A stretch of DNA of 64,000 nt from Rhodomicrobium sp. R_RK_3 (lineage in GTDB: Bacteria > Pseudomonadota > Alphaproteobacteria > Rhizobiales > Rhodomicrobiaceae), in contig NZ_MWLK01000032.1 in assembly GCF_002198715.1 (NCBI RefSeq), positions 62,001 through 126,000 on the forward strand, in the 5' to 3' direction. Numbering within the stretch: position 1 is the stretch's first letter; every line of letters begins with the position of its first letter. The notes under the pieces are model-generated. The model made no database searches and was not told where the DNA came from. It was given only the letters and a program-made list of their open reading frames with translations. Positions 1-7,097 of the stretch are shown piece after piece. The position numbers were made by a program, and so were the translations under genes.

Positions 1-648
1 TGGAACTATGCCCATCCCTCGCAGATCATGGACGAGATCGCCGCCACGACGCCGAGCTTTGCCGGGGTGAACTACCGGATGCTCGACCAGGGAGGCTCCG
101 TGCAATGGCCGTGCAACGAGAAGGCGCCGAGCGGCACGCCGATCATGCATATTGGCGGCTTCTCGCGCGGCAAGGGCAAGTTCATCGTCACCGAATATGT
201 GCCGACCGACGAGAAGACCGGACCGCGCTTCCCGCTATTGCTGACCACAGGTCGAATCCTTGCCCATTACAATGTCGGCGCGCAGACCCGGCGCACGGCG
301 AACACCGCCTGGCATCCGGAGGATATGCTGGAAATCCATCCGCATGACGCCGAGGAGCGCGGCGTGCGCGACGGCGACTGGGTGCGCCTGACCAGCCGCG
401 CGGGCGAAACGGCGCTCCGCGCCAAGATCACCGACCGCGTGGCGCCGGGCGTCATCTACACGACCTTCCACCACGCCGAGACCCAGGCCAATGTCGTGAC
501 CACCGATTATTCCGACTGGGCGACCAACTGCCCGGAATACAAGGTCACGGCGGCGCAGGTCTCGCCGTCCAACGGTCCGGCGGATTGGCAGCGCGATTAC
601 AACGATCAGGCGCGCCGGTCGCGCCGCATCCTGAACGCGGCGGAGTGA
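1..648 (+). CDS. fdsA: NAD-dependent formate dehydrogenase alpha subunit, C-terminal part
   Basis: This is the C-terminal 215 residues of a molybdenum formate dehydrogenase catalytic subunit; the reading frame is open from base 1, so the start lies outside the window. The enzyme oxidises formate to CO2 and passes electrons to NAD+ through a cytoplasmic FdsABG complex. The visible part is the molybdopterin-dinucleotide binding domain: it contains LLLTTGRILAHYNVGAQTRR, the usual 'TGR..xH' entry of this domain, and later TDYSDWATNCPEYKV, characteristic of FdsA-type enzymes. A gene for the FdsD chaperone-like subunit follows after 7 bases, which supports an fds operon (normally fdsGBACD). It could be another member of the same family, but the FdsD neighbour makes FdsA the best call. 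Confidence 0.93.
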   Translation, partial: WNYAHPSQIMDEIAATTPSFAGVNYRMLDQGGSVQWPCNEKAPSGTPIMHIGGFSRGKGKFIVTEYVPTDEKTGPRFPLLLTTGRILAHYNVGAQTRRTANTAWHPEDMLEIHPHDAEERGVRDGDWVRLTSRAGETALRAKITDRVAPGVIYTTFHHAETQANVVTTDYSDWATNCPEYKVTAAQVSPSNGPADWQRDYNDQARRSRRILNAAE

Positions 649-655
649 GGACCCG

Positions 656-907
656 ATGTCGTCGTCGACCGCTGACAGGCTCGTCTACATGGCCAACCAG
701 ATCGCGACCTTCTTCGCATCGCAGCCGCAAGAGGAAGCGGTGCAGGGCGTGGTCGAGCATATCAACAGTTTCTGGGACCCGCGCATGCGGGAACAGCTCT
801 TCGCGATTGCGGAGAAGGGCGGCTCCGGCCTCAGCCCGCTGGTTCTCGAAGCGATGCCCCAGATCCGCAAGGTCCGGCCGAACCTCACCGTGCCGGGCCA
901 CGCCTGA
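656..907 (+). CDS. fdsD: Formate dehydrogenase delta subunit
   Basis: A small 83-residue protein, the length expected for FdsD, which accompanies NAD-dependent molybdenum formate dehydrogenases and is needed for cofactor insertion or assembly. It contains the family-typical stretch RLVYMANQIATFF near the N-terminus and HINSFWDPRMREQL in the middle. It starts 7 bases after the fdsA stop and is therefore almost certainly cotranscribed with it as the last gene of the operon. A GC-rich hairpin follows directly (911-931). Function is assigned from family and context; no catalytic residues are expected. Confidence 0.92.
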   Translation: MSSSTADRLVYMANQIATFFASQPQEEAVQGVVEHINSFWDPRMREQLFAIAEKGGSGLSPLVLEAMPQIRKVRPNLTVPGHA

Positions 908-910
908 TAA

Positions 911-936
911 GGCGGGCCGCGTTGGCCCGCCGATTT
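911..936 (+). terminator. Hairpin terminator of the fds operon
   Basis: GGCGGGCC (911-918) pairs perfectly with GGCCCGCC (924-931) around a 5-base loop and is followed by a short T-rich stretch. It lies 4 bases after the fdsD stop, between fdsD and the convergent response regulator gene, as expected for an intrinsic terminator. The T-tract is short, so termination efficiency is uncertain. Confidence 0.7.
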
Positions 937-977
937 TCTACCCGTACGCCTCTCCCTCCCCCCCTTGGCTGCCCCGT

Positions 978-1433
978 TCAAAATTCCTGCGAATGGGGCA
1001 GCTTGGCTTGGGTCAGCCAGAATTCGTTGACGTTTCTGATAAGGCTTTCGAACTCGTCCAACTGGACCGGCTTGGTAAGGAAGCAATTCGCCTGAAGCTG
1101 ATAGCTTTTGACGATGTCGTCGTGCATGTCGGATGTCGTCAGGATGACCGTGGGAATGCTCCGGAGCGTCTGGTCTCGCTTGATCCGCGCCAGCACCTCG
1201 CGCCCATCCATCTTGGGCAGGTTCAGATCCAGCAGGATGAGGTCGGGGCGCGGAGCCTCGCTATGGGCATCCTGCCGCAGCAAATACGCCATCGCTTCCA
1301 CGCCATCCATGGCCACGTGAAGATTGATGCTCGGATTGGCACCCTTGAACGCTTCCAGCGTCAGCCGGATGTCTCCAAGACTATCCTCGACCAGCAGCAC
1401 TTCGATGGGGGGAGCGTCACCGAACATCGTCAT
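978..1433 (-). CDS. Stand-alone CheY-like response regulator (Rcp1 type)
   Basis: A 151-residue single receiver domain with no output domain. Visible receiver residues are the acidic pair in VEDS (residues 16-17), the phosphoacceptor Asp69 in LILLDLNLPK, the Thr in VILTTS (about 100) and Lys121 in TKPVQ. The extended loop and the C-terminal NEFW stretch resemble the Rcp1 family, which commonly partners phytochrome or PAS/GAF histidine kinases. No kinase gene is adjacent, so its partner is unknown. It is divergently oriented to a clearly paralogous regulator at 1829-2278. The start ATG at 1433 has AGGCGGAA just upstream; a second in-frame ATG at 1427 is possible. Confidence 0.88.
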   Translation of the reverse strand: MTMFGDAPPIEVLLVEDSLGDIRLTLEAFKGANPSINLHVAMDGVEAMAYLLRQDAHSEAPRPDLILLDLNLPKMDGREVLARIKRDQTLRSIPTVILTTSDMHDDIVKSYQLQANCFLTKPVQLDEFESLIRNVNEFWLTQAKLPHSQEF

Positions 1434-1828
1434 TTCCGCCTTTTCAAACTTACCGCCGCAGGCAAGGAGCAGGCGGCCTCATCCCGCTCGCATGGGCTCT
1501 TCGGTCAGTGGGTGGCGGGCCGTGTCCGTTGCGTCGCGTCGCTCTCCGCAAGAGGACGGCCAGCAACAGTTTTGACTCTGGCGGATGAATCAAACGGGCT
1601 CAAATCTACTAAAAGTCAATATAACGCGGATTGACCGGCAATCTCCGGCGATAATCACCAAACATAAGGCCGGTCAGGACTCTTCATCTTCCTCTAACCA
1701 GCAATGCGGAAATGCATGGTCTCCACATTGCGGGACAGCGGCAAGCGCTCGGATCTTAACCCGAACACGCAATCGTAGCGGCGACGCACCCATACCGGCC
1801 GCCGCAGCCCGCGCAACGGAGGAAGCTC
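1434..1828. other. Divergent intergenic region between two paralogous regulators
   Basis: About 395 bases separating two divergent response regulator genes. The stretch around 1580-1700 is noticeably richer in A+T than its surroundings and presumably carries both promoters, but I could not define convincing -35/-10 pairs. Short open frames here have no recognisable content and poor ribosome sites, and I do not call them genes. Confidence 0.5.
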
Positions 1829-2278
1829 ATGAGATCGTTTGAGGTAGGGCCCATCGAGGTTCTCCTGGTCGAAGACAGTCTCGGCGATGTCCGCCTGACG
1901 CGGCAGGCCTTCCGCGACGCCAATTGTGCGATCAACCTCAATGTGGCTTTCGACGGCGTGGAGGCGATGGAATTTCTGGCGCAAACGGGCGCCTACGACA
2001 AGGCGCCGCGCCCCGATCTCATTCTGCTGGACCTCAACCTGCCGAAAATCGATGGCCGCGAGATCCTCGCCCATATCAAGGAGCACGAGAACCTGAAGAT
2101 GATACCGACGGTCATCCTGACGACCTCGGAGGCGGACGCCGATATTTTGAAGAGCTACCAGCTCAACGCGAACTGCTATTTGAGCAAGCCGGTGCAGCTC
2201 GACGATTTCGAGGCTCTGGTGAACAGCATCAACGAATTCTGGCTGCTGAAGGTCAAGCTGCCGCCGCAGCGGATATAG
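1829..2278 (+). CDS. Stand-alone CheY-like response regulator, paralog of the one at 978-1433
   Basis: A 149-residue receiver domain. The acidic pair is Glu15/Asp16, the phosphoacceptor is Asp68 in LILLDLNLPK, the switch Thr is at 99 and the conserved Lys at 120. By eye it matches the divergent neighbour over nearly its whole length, including IEVLLVEDSLGD and the terminal NEFWL, so the two arose by duplication. GGAGGAAGCTC lies just before the ATG and supports the start. No histidine kinase or phytochrome gene is within reach; a heme oxygenase lies about 4 kb away, which is only suggestive. Its regulatory output is unknown; such proteins act by protein contact rather than DNA binding. Confidence 0.9.
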   Translation: MRSFEVGPIEVLLVEDSLGDVRLTRQAFRDANCAINLNVAFDGVEAMEFLAQTGAYDKAPRPDLILLDLNLPKIDGREILAHIKEHENLKMIPTVILTTSEADADILKSYQLNANCYLSKPVQLDDFEALVNSINEFWLLKVKLPPQRI

Positions 2279-2333
2279 CTGCGGCCCTGCCTTCTCCGCC
2301 TGGAGCGCTTGCCGAAACGCCGCTATCTCACTC

Positions 2334-2437
2334 CGTCGCCCCGGCCGTTAAAGCCGGGCCTGGGCGCCTCCCCGCGAGCACAGTGCCGGCGGCTCGGCCA
2401 ATGGGCCCGGGTCCGGCCTGACGCCCGCCCGGGACAG
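2334..2437. repeat. Intergenic palindromic repeat, family A copy 1
   Basis: A degenerate copy of a roughly 100-base element found five times in this window. It begins with CGTCGCCCCGGCCG and ends with a degenerate partner resembling GTCCGGCCTGACG...GGGAC. It sits between two convergent genes (the response regulator and the flavin monooxygenase). Other copies are at 6974-7070, 10799-10906, 39320-39411 and 55661-55769. Confidence 0.7.
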
Positions 2438-2447
2438 AGGCCGTTCC

Positions 2448-4250
2448 TCAGCTCGCGTGATGCACCTCCTGCAACCCGTGGACCGGCGTCGGAATGCCCT
2501 CCGCCCGCGCCTTCAGTTGCAGCGCCAGATAGAGCGAATAATGCCGCGACTGGTGCAGGTTGCCGCCGTGGAACCAGAGCGCTTCCTGCTGCGTCGGCTT
2601 CCACATATTGCGCTGCTCGCCCTCCCACGGCCCCGGGTCCTTCGGCGTGTCCGAACCGAGGCCCCAGCATTTGCCGACCTTGGCCGCCACCTCCGGCGAG
2701 ATCAGCTCCGCCGCCCAGCCGTTCATCGGCCCGTAGCCGGTGGCATAGACGATGAGATCCGCCTTCAGCTCGGTGCCGTCCTGCAGGATCACCGCATCCT
2801 CGGTGATCTCTCGCACATCCGAGCCGGCCTTCAGCTTGATCTTGCCGTCGATGACCAACTGGCTGGCACCGACATCGATATAATAGCCCGAGCCGCGCCG
2901 CAGATATTTCATGAACAGCCCGCTGCCGTCCGCCCCCCAATCCAGCATGAAGCCGGCCTTCTCCAGTCCCGCGTAGAATTCGGCGTCGAGCTCGCGCATC
3001 TGCTCGTAAAGCGGGATCTGGAACTCATGCATGATCTTGTAGGGGATGGAGGCGAAGATCATGTCGGCCTTTTGCGTCGTCACGCCATTCCTCACCGCCT
3101 TCTCCGAATAGAGTCCGCTGAGGCCGATATCCATCAGCGTGTCCGAGCGGACGATATGCGTCGTCGAGCGCTGCACCATGGTGACGTCGACATCGTTCTC
3201 CCAGAGGGCGGCGGCAATGTCGTGGGCGGAGTTGTTGGAGCCGATAACGACCGCCCGCTTGCCGCGCCAGGCGTCGGGGCCGGGGTGCTGCGAGGAATGG
3301 TGCTGATCGCCCTTGAAGCGCTCCATGCCCTCGAAATGCGGAATATTGGGCTTGCCCGACATGCCCGTCGCCAGCACGAGCTGTTTCGACCGCAGCACGA
3401 CCGTTTCGCCATCGCGCTCGACGACGACCGTCCATTCCTTCTTGGCCTCGTCCCAGCTCGCTTTCTTGCAGGTGGTGGAGGCCCAGTAATTCAGCTCCAT
3501 CACCCGCGTGTACATTTCCAGCCAGTCGCCGATCTTGTCCTTGGGCGAGAAGACCGGCCAGTTGGCCGGGAATGGCAGATAGGGCAGATGGTCGTACCAG
3601 ACCGGATCATGCAGGCAGAGCGACTTGTAGCGCTTGCGCCAGCTATCGCCGGGCCGGGCGTTCTTCTCAACGATGATGGTGGGAACGCCGAGCTGGCGCA
3701 GCCGCGCGCCGAGCGCGATGCCGCCCTGCCCTCCCCCGACGACCAGCACTTCGGGCTGCGTCTCATAGCCGAGCCTGCGCGCCTCGTCTTCGCGCTCTTC
3801 CTTCCAGCTCTTGCGGTATTTGTCCGCGCCGTGCTTGGCGCCGAGCGGGCGGTCGAAGCCGGAGGGCTCCTCATATCCCTTCAGCTCGGTCATCGAGGTC
3901 AGCAGCGTCCAGATCAGCCCGTCCTTCAGGCGGATATGGCCGTAGCCGCGCGCGACCCCGGTCTCGAAGGTCAGCCAGCCGGAGACGACGCCGTCATCCT
4001 CGACCGCATCCTCGCCTTCGGCCAGCGCCCAGTCCGACGGCTTAATGGCGGCGAGCTGGGCGCTAAGCATCGCGCGGATGGCGTCCTTGCCCTCCATCGT
4101 CCTGATGTTCCAGGTGAAGGAGATCAGGTCGCGCCAGTAGCAATCCTCCTGGAACAGAGCCAGCGCGGCCTCGATGTCGCCTTGGGTCAGCGCGTCGCCG
4201 AGCCGGGCGAGCACGCCGCTCACCAGGCTGTTGGGTGCTTTATCGAGCAT
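2448..4250 (-). CDS. Flavin-containing monooxygenase with an N-terminal NTF2/SnoaL-like domain
   Basis: A 600-residue two-domain protein. Residues 1 to about 130 resemble an NTF2/SnoaL-like alpha+beta fold. From about 167 onward it is a class B flavoprotein monooxygenase: VLVVGGGQGGIALG is the FAD Rossmann motif, PGDSWRKRYKSLCLHDP is typical of the FMO/YUCCA-like group, VVIGSNNSAHD near 336-346 is the NAD(P)H site, and LIVYATGYGPM is the family's ATGY motif. It probably oxygenates a small carbonyl, amine or sulfur compound using NADPH and O2; the substrate cannot be read. The start ATG is preceded by GGAGGAAACC. It stands alone, with repeats on both sides. The N-terminal fusion is known in related proteins but makes it longer than a plain FMO. 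Confidence 0.87.
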   Translation of the reverse strand: MLDKAPNSLVSGVLARLGDALTQGDIEAALALFQEDCYWRDLISFTWNIRTMEGKDAIRAMLSAQLAAIKPSDWALAEGEDAVEDDGVVSGWLTFETGVARGYGHIRLKDGLIWTLLTSMTELKGYEEPSGFDRPLGAKHGADKYRKSWKEEREDEARRLGYETQPEVLVVGGGQGGIALGARLRQLGVPTIIVEKNARPGDSWRKRYKSLCLHDPVWYDHLPYLPFPANWPVFSPKDKIGDWLEMYTRVMELNYWASTTCKKASWDEAKKEWTVVVERDGETVVLRSKQLVLATGMSGKPNIPHFEGMERFKGDQHHSSQHPGPDAWRGKRAVVIGSNNSAHDIAAALWENDVDVTMVQRSTTHIVRSDTLMDIGLSGLYSEKAVRNGVTTQKADMIFASIPYKIMHEFQIPLYEQMRELDAEFYAGLEKAGFMLDWGADGSGLFMKYLRRGSGYYIDVGASQLVIDGKIKLKAGSDVREITEDAVILQDGTELKADLIVYATGYGPMNGWAAELISPEVAAKVGKCWGLGSDTPKDPGPWEGEQRNMWKPTQQEALWFHGGNLHQSRHYSLYLALQLKARAEGIPTPVHGLQEVHHAS

Positions 4251-4750
4251 GGTTTCCTCCTGTTACGCTTGGTTGTTTGGCGCGTGTTTTCCCGCGTCCT
4301 TCATACGGAACCGTTTTCGTGCGGCGCACCGCCCGGGCCGTCACCCGCAGCTTGACTCCCTCTCCCATGGGCAAAGGGTTAGCGTGAGGGGGTAATGCTC
4401 ACCTATCGTTTGTAACCCCTCACCCGGCACGCTTTCAGCGCGCCACCCTCTGCCGCTGGGAGAGGGAAAGAGGCAGCCTTATGCTTCCTCCGAATGAGGC
4501 GATCCCGCTTCAGCCGCACGTCGCAGGCGCAGACCCATCTGCCGCGAGCACAGAGCATCGCGGGGATATTTTATCCGGTTTTGCTGGGCAATGTTCGAGG
4601 CCCAGGCGCTCTGTAAGTAGACCACAGGCGCAGGGGCAGGTCTATCTCCGCCTCAGGGAAGCGGCGATGACGCTGGGACTTATACGTTACTAAATATTGA
4701 TTGCCGAGCCCAATAAGCGGGCCCCGTTTCACCCGACGAGGTCTTCGGCC
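4251..4750. other. Intergenic region of 500 bases with repeat B
   Basis: This gap precedes the flavin monooxygenase and follows, in transcription order, the FAD monooxygenase downstream. It holds one copy of repeat family B (4358-4466). The rest (4470-4750) contains no open frame with recognisable content. The promoter for the 2448-4250 gene should lie in 4251-4350. Confidence 0.5.
4358..4466. repeat. Intergenic palindromic repeat, family B copy 1
   Basis: The outer arms CCCTCTCCCATGGG and CTGGGAGAGGG are inverted with respect to each other, with inner arms GTGAGGGGG and CCCCTCACCC. The same arm sequences recur at 52286-52386 and 56102-56234, defining a dispersed repeat family of about 100-130 bases. 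No coding potential. Confidence 0.72.
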
Positions 4751-5974
4751 TCAGGGGATGACGGCCTTGTCCACATGCTCGGGCAGGAAGCCGAGGCCGA
4801 CGATGCGCGCCGGGATGCGCGTCAGGTACGGCACCCAGCCGATGAGCCGCAACAGGAAAGGCGGCTTCACAGGCTGCCCGCGGCGGCCGAGCGCGGCCTT
4901 GATGACATTGTTCTGGATGGCGACTTGCAGCGACTGCGTGCGCCGCGTCGGCGATTCGCGGCGGTCCTCCAAGCGCTGCAGATCGGCGTCGGTCAGCGTG
5001 CCGTCGCGCAAGGGCCCGGCCAGCAGATTGGCCGTGGCGACCGCATCCTGGATGGCAAGGTTGATGCCGATGCCGCCGACCGGCGACATGGTGTGCGCGG
5101 CGTCGCCGATGCAGAGCACCCCCGGCCGGTGCCAGACCGTCAGCCGGTCGACGCCGACGCTGAGCAATTTCAGGTCGTCGAAGCTCGTCACTTCGGCCGA
5201 GCGGCCGTGCAGGAACGGCGCCAGAGCCTCGATGTCGTCGCGGAAGGCTTGCAGACCCCGGCGGCGCACGTCTTCAAGCCCGCCCTTGGCGATGACATAG
5301 CCGCATTGCCAATAATCGCCGCGATAGATCATGACGAAGATGCGCCCGGCGCCGAAATTGCCGACCGGGTCGATGGGATCGTCGGGGAGGCGCGTCAGGG
5401 CGAACCAGAGCACGTCCATCGGCGCGCCGATATCCTCGACCTTGAGCCCGGCCTTCTCGCGCACCGTCGAGCGGCGGCCGTCGCAGCCGAGCACCAGCGT
5501 CGAGGCGATGTTGAACTCGCCCTCCGGCCCCCGCGCGACGACGCCGACGACGCGCTCATCCTGCCAGCGCAGGTCGACGGCTTCGGTGTTCATCATCAGC
5601 TTGAATTTCGGATAGCGCCGCGCTTCGCCCGCCAGGAAATCGAGGAAATCCCATTGCGGCATCAGCGTCATGAATTTCGCCCGCGTCGGGAGATGGGAGA
5701 AATCGGCAAATACCGTCTCGTAGGTCCCGAAACGTCCCTTGAGCTGCGTCACCTGCTGGTGCGGGCGCTTCAGCAGCGCGTCATAGAGCCCGAGCTCGTT
5801 CATGACCTCCAGCGTCGAGGGATGGATGGTATCGCCGCGAAAATCGCGCAGGAAATCGGCGTGCTTCTCGAGGACGACGACATCGACCCCCGCGCGCGCC
5901 AGAAGATATCCCGCCATCATCCCCGCCGGGCCGCCTCCCGCAATGCAGCATTTCACGCTGAGATCATCCGCCAT
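4751..5974 (-). CDS. FAD-dependent monooxygenase (PHBH/UbiH-like aromatic hydroxylase family)
   Basis: A 407-residue class A flavoprotein monooxygenase. The N-terminus carries the FAD motif CCIAGGGPAGMMAGYLLARA, followed by the acidic end of strand 2 in VVVLEKH. DGRRSTVRE is the DG motif contacting both cofactors, and CIGDAAHTMSPVGGIGINLA is the GD motif of FAD ribityl binding. Members hydroxylate aromatic rings or other unsaturated compounds with NAD(P)H and O2; the substrate is not evident. Length fits the family. AGGAGG lies 9 bases before the ATG at 5974. It is transcribed away from the heme oxygenase, with a shared upstream region of about 145 bases. Confidence 0.87.
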   Translation of the reverse strand: MADDLSVKCCIAGGGPAGMMAGYLLARAGVDVVVLEKHADFLRDFRGDTIHPSTLEVMNELGLYDALLKRPHQQVTQLKGRFGTYETVFADFSHLPTRAKFMTLMPQWDFLDFLAGEARRYPKFKLMMNTEAVDLRWQDERVVGVVARGPEGEFNIASTLVLGCDGRRSTVREKAGLKVEDIGAPMDVLWFALTRLPDDPIDPVGNFGAGRIFVMIYRGDYWQCGYVIAKGGLEDVRRRGLQAFRDDIEALAPFLHGRSAEVTSFDDLKLLSVGVDRLTVWHRPGVLCIGDAAHTMSPVGGIGINLAIQDAVATANLLAGPLRDGTLTDADLQRLEDRRESPTRRTQSLQVAIQNNVIKAALGRRGQPVKPPFLLRLIGWVPYLTRIPARIVGLGFLPEHVDKAVIP

Positions 5975-6119
5975 AGCTGTCCCCTCCTGTTTCCCGCCGC
6001 GCCAATGCTATGGACTGATGAACAACTCTGTCGAAAAACCAGCACTGGCCCGATTCGTTCGAAAAGTTATATGCTTGGCAGGCGAATTTGTAGCGGGATG
6101 CTGCTTTGAGGGGACGGCA

Positions 6120-6794
6120 TTGCCGGATGGCATCGACACGGCGCGGCTAAGCGGCGAGGCGGACGGCCTGCTCGCGCGGATCCGCGCCCGGACGGACGCG
6201 CTGCATCGTGAGGCGGAGCGGACCGGCGTCATCGGCGAGATTTTGCGGGGCACGGCGAGTGTCGGTGCCTATGCGTTGCTGCTGCGGAATTTACTGCCGG
6301 TATACGAGGCGCTGGAGGCAGGGCTGGAGCGGTGGCGCGGCGGCCTGGGCCCGGGACGGATCGCGCTGCCCGCGCTGTACCGGTCGGCGGCGATTGGCTC
6401 GGACCTGATGCGCCTGCATGGCACGGGTTGGCGGGAGGCGCTGCCTGTATTGGCAGCGGCGGAGTGTTACGCTGCCCATGTTGGCACCGCCGCGACGGGC
6501 GACGGGGCCGCGCTGATCGCGCATGCCTATGTCCGCTCGATGGGCGACCTCAGCGGCGGCCAGATTTTGAAACGGCTCCTGTCGCGAACACTGCGCCTGC
6601 CGCCCGAGGCGCTGGCCTTCTACGATTTCCCTGCGATTGCGGATGTCCCCGGCTTCAAGGCCGATTACCGCGCAGCCTTGGAACGCGCCGCGTCGGAGAT
6701 CGCTGACCCTGGGCTGGCGGTGGACGCCGCCGCCGAGGCGTTCCGGCTCAACATCGCGCTGTCAAGGGCCGTTGCCGCAGCCGCGCGGGGGTAG
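6120..6794 (+). CDS. Biliverdin-producing heme oxygenase
   Basis: An all-helical heme oxygenase of about 224 residues that opens heme to biliverdin, CO and iron. The proximal ligand is His29 in DALHREAE; the distal-helix signature YVRSMGDLSGGQILKRLL lies at about 138-154 and includes the GDLSGG kink over the heme. I chose a TTG start at 6120 because GAGGGG precedes it by 6 bases; an in-frame ATG at 6018 would add 34 unremarkable residues. Bacterial versions act in iron release or supply biliverdin to bacteriophytochromes. No phytochrome gene is in the window, so its role here is open. Confidence 0.88.
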   Translation: MPDGIDTARLSGEADGLLARIRARTDALHREAERTGVIGEILRGTASVGAYALLLRNLLPVYEALEAGLERWRGGLGPGRIALPALYRSAAIGSDLMRLHGTGWREALPVLAAAECYAAHVGTAATGDGAALIAHAYVRSMGDLSGGQILKRLLSRTLRLPPEALAFYDFPAIADVPGFKADYRAALERAASEIADPGLAVDAAAEAFRLNIALSRAVAAAARG

Positions 6795-7097
6795 GTGAGG
6801 TGCCGTAGGAAAGACCCGACTCGCTCCGGGAGACCCCCGCAAACGCCCTGCTCGCGGCAAGAGTCTTAGCTGCATCGGCGCATCCGCGCCGATGTGTTTG
6901 CCCACTTGGCCGTGGGCCCCGGGGGGGCCGACACAAACGTCTTGCTCGCGGCCTCCACAACCCGAACACTGTTCGTCGCCCCGGCCGGAGAGCCGGGGCC
7001 TACTCGCATCTCCACTTGCCTCAGCGCTAGCGGATGTGGGATTGGCCCCGGCTCTCCGGCCGGGGCGACGACTAGGCGGGCGCCGAGAGTCCCCGCC
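6795..7097. other. Convergent intergenic region with repeat A
   Basis: About 300 bases between the convergent heme oxygenase and OmpA-family genes. It holds the most perfect copy of repeat A (6974-7070). The remainder contains GC-rich simple sequence such as CCCCGGGGGGGG (6918-6929) and no recognisable gene. Confidence 0.5.
6974..7070. repeat. Intergenic palindromic repeat, family A copy 2, perfect 27-base inverted repeat
   Basis: Bases 6974-7000 (starting CGTCGCCCCGGCCGGAGAGC) are the exact reverse complement of 7044-7070, separated by 43 bases. It lies between convergent genes. Unlike other copies of family A, both ends are of the same 'CGTCGCCCCGGCCG' type, giving complete symmetry. It could fold into a long stem and may act as a bidirectional terminator or mRNA 3' stabiliser. 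Confidence 0.85.

Noticed and set aside
1632-1660. TTGACC and GATAAT as a sigma-70-like promoter between the regulators
   Set aside because: Only 13 bases separate the two hexamers, too short for a normal promoter.
1585-1842. 85-residue frame between the two response regulators
   Set aside because: No ribosome site, Ser/Arg-rich random composition and overlap with the true start region of the plus-strand regulator.
2457-4355. 632-residue frame opposite the flavin monooxygenase
   Set aside because: Antisense shadow in GC-rich sequence; the minus-strand gene has clear FAD and NADPH motifs and a strong ribosome site.
4481-4693. 70-residue frame between repeat B and the FAD monooxygenase
   Set aside because: No recognisable content and no ribosome site; treated as intergenic.
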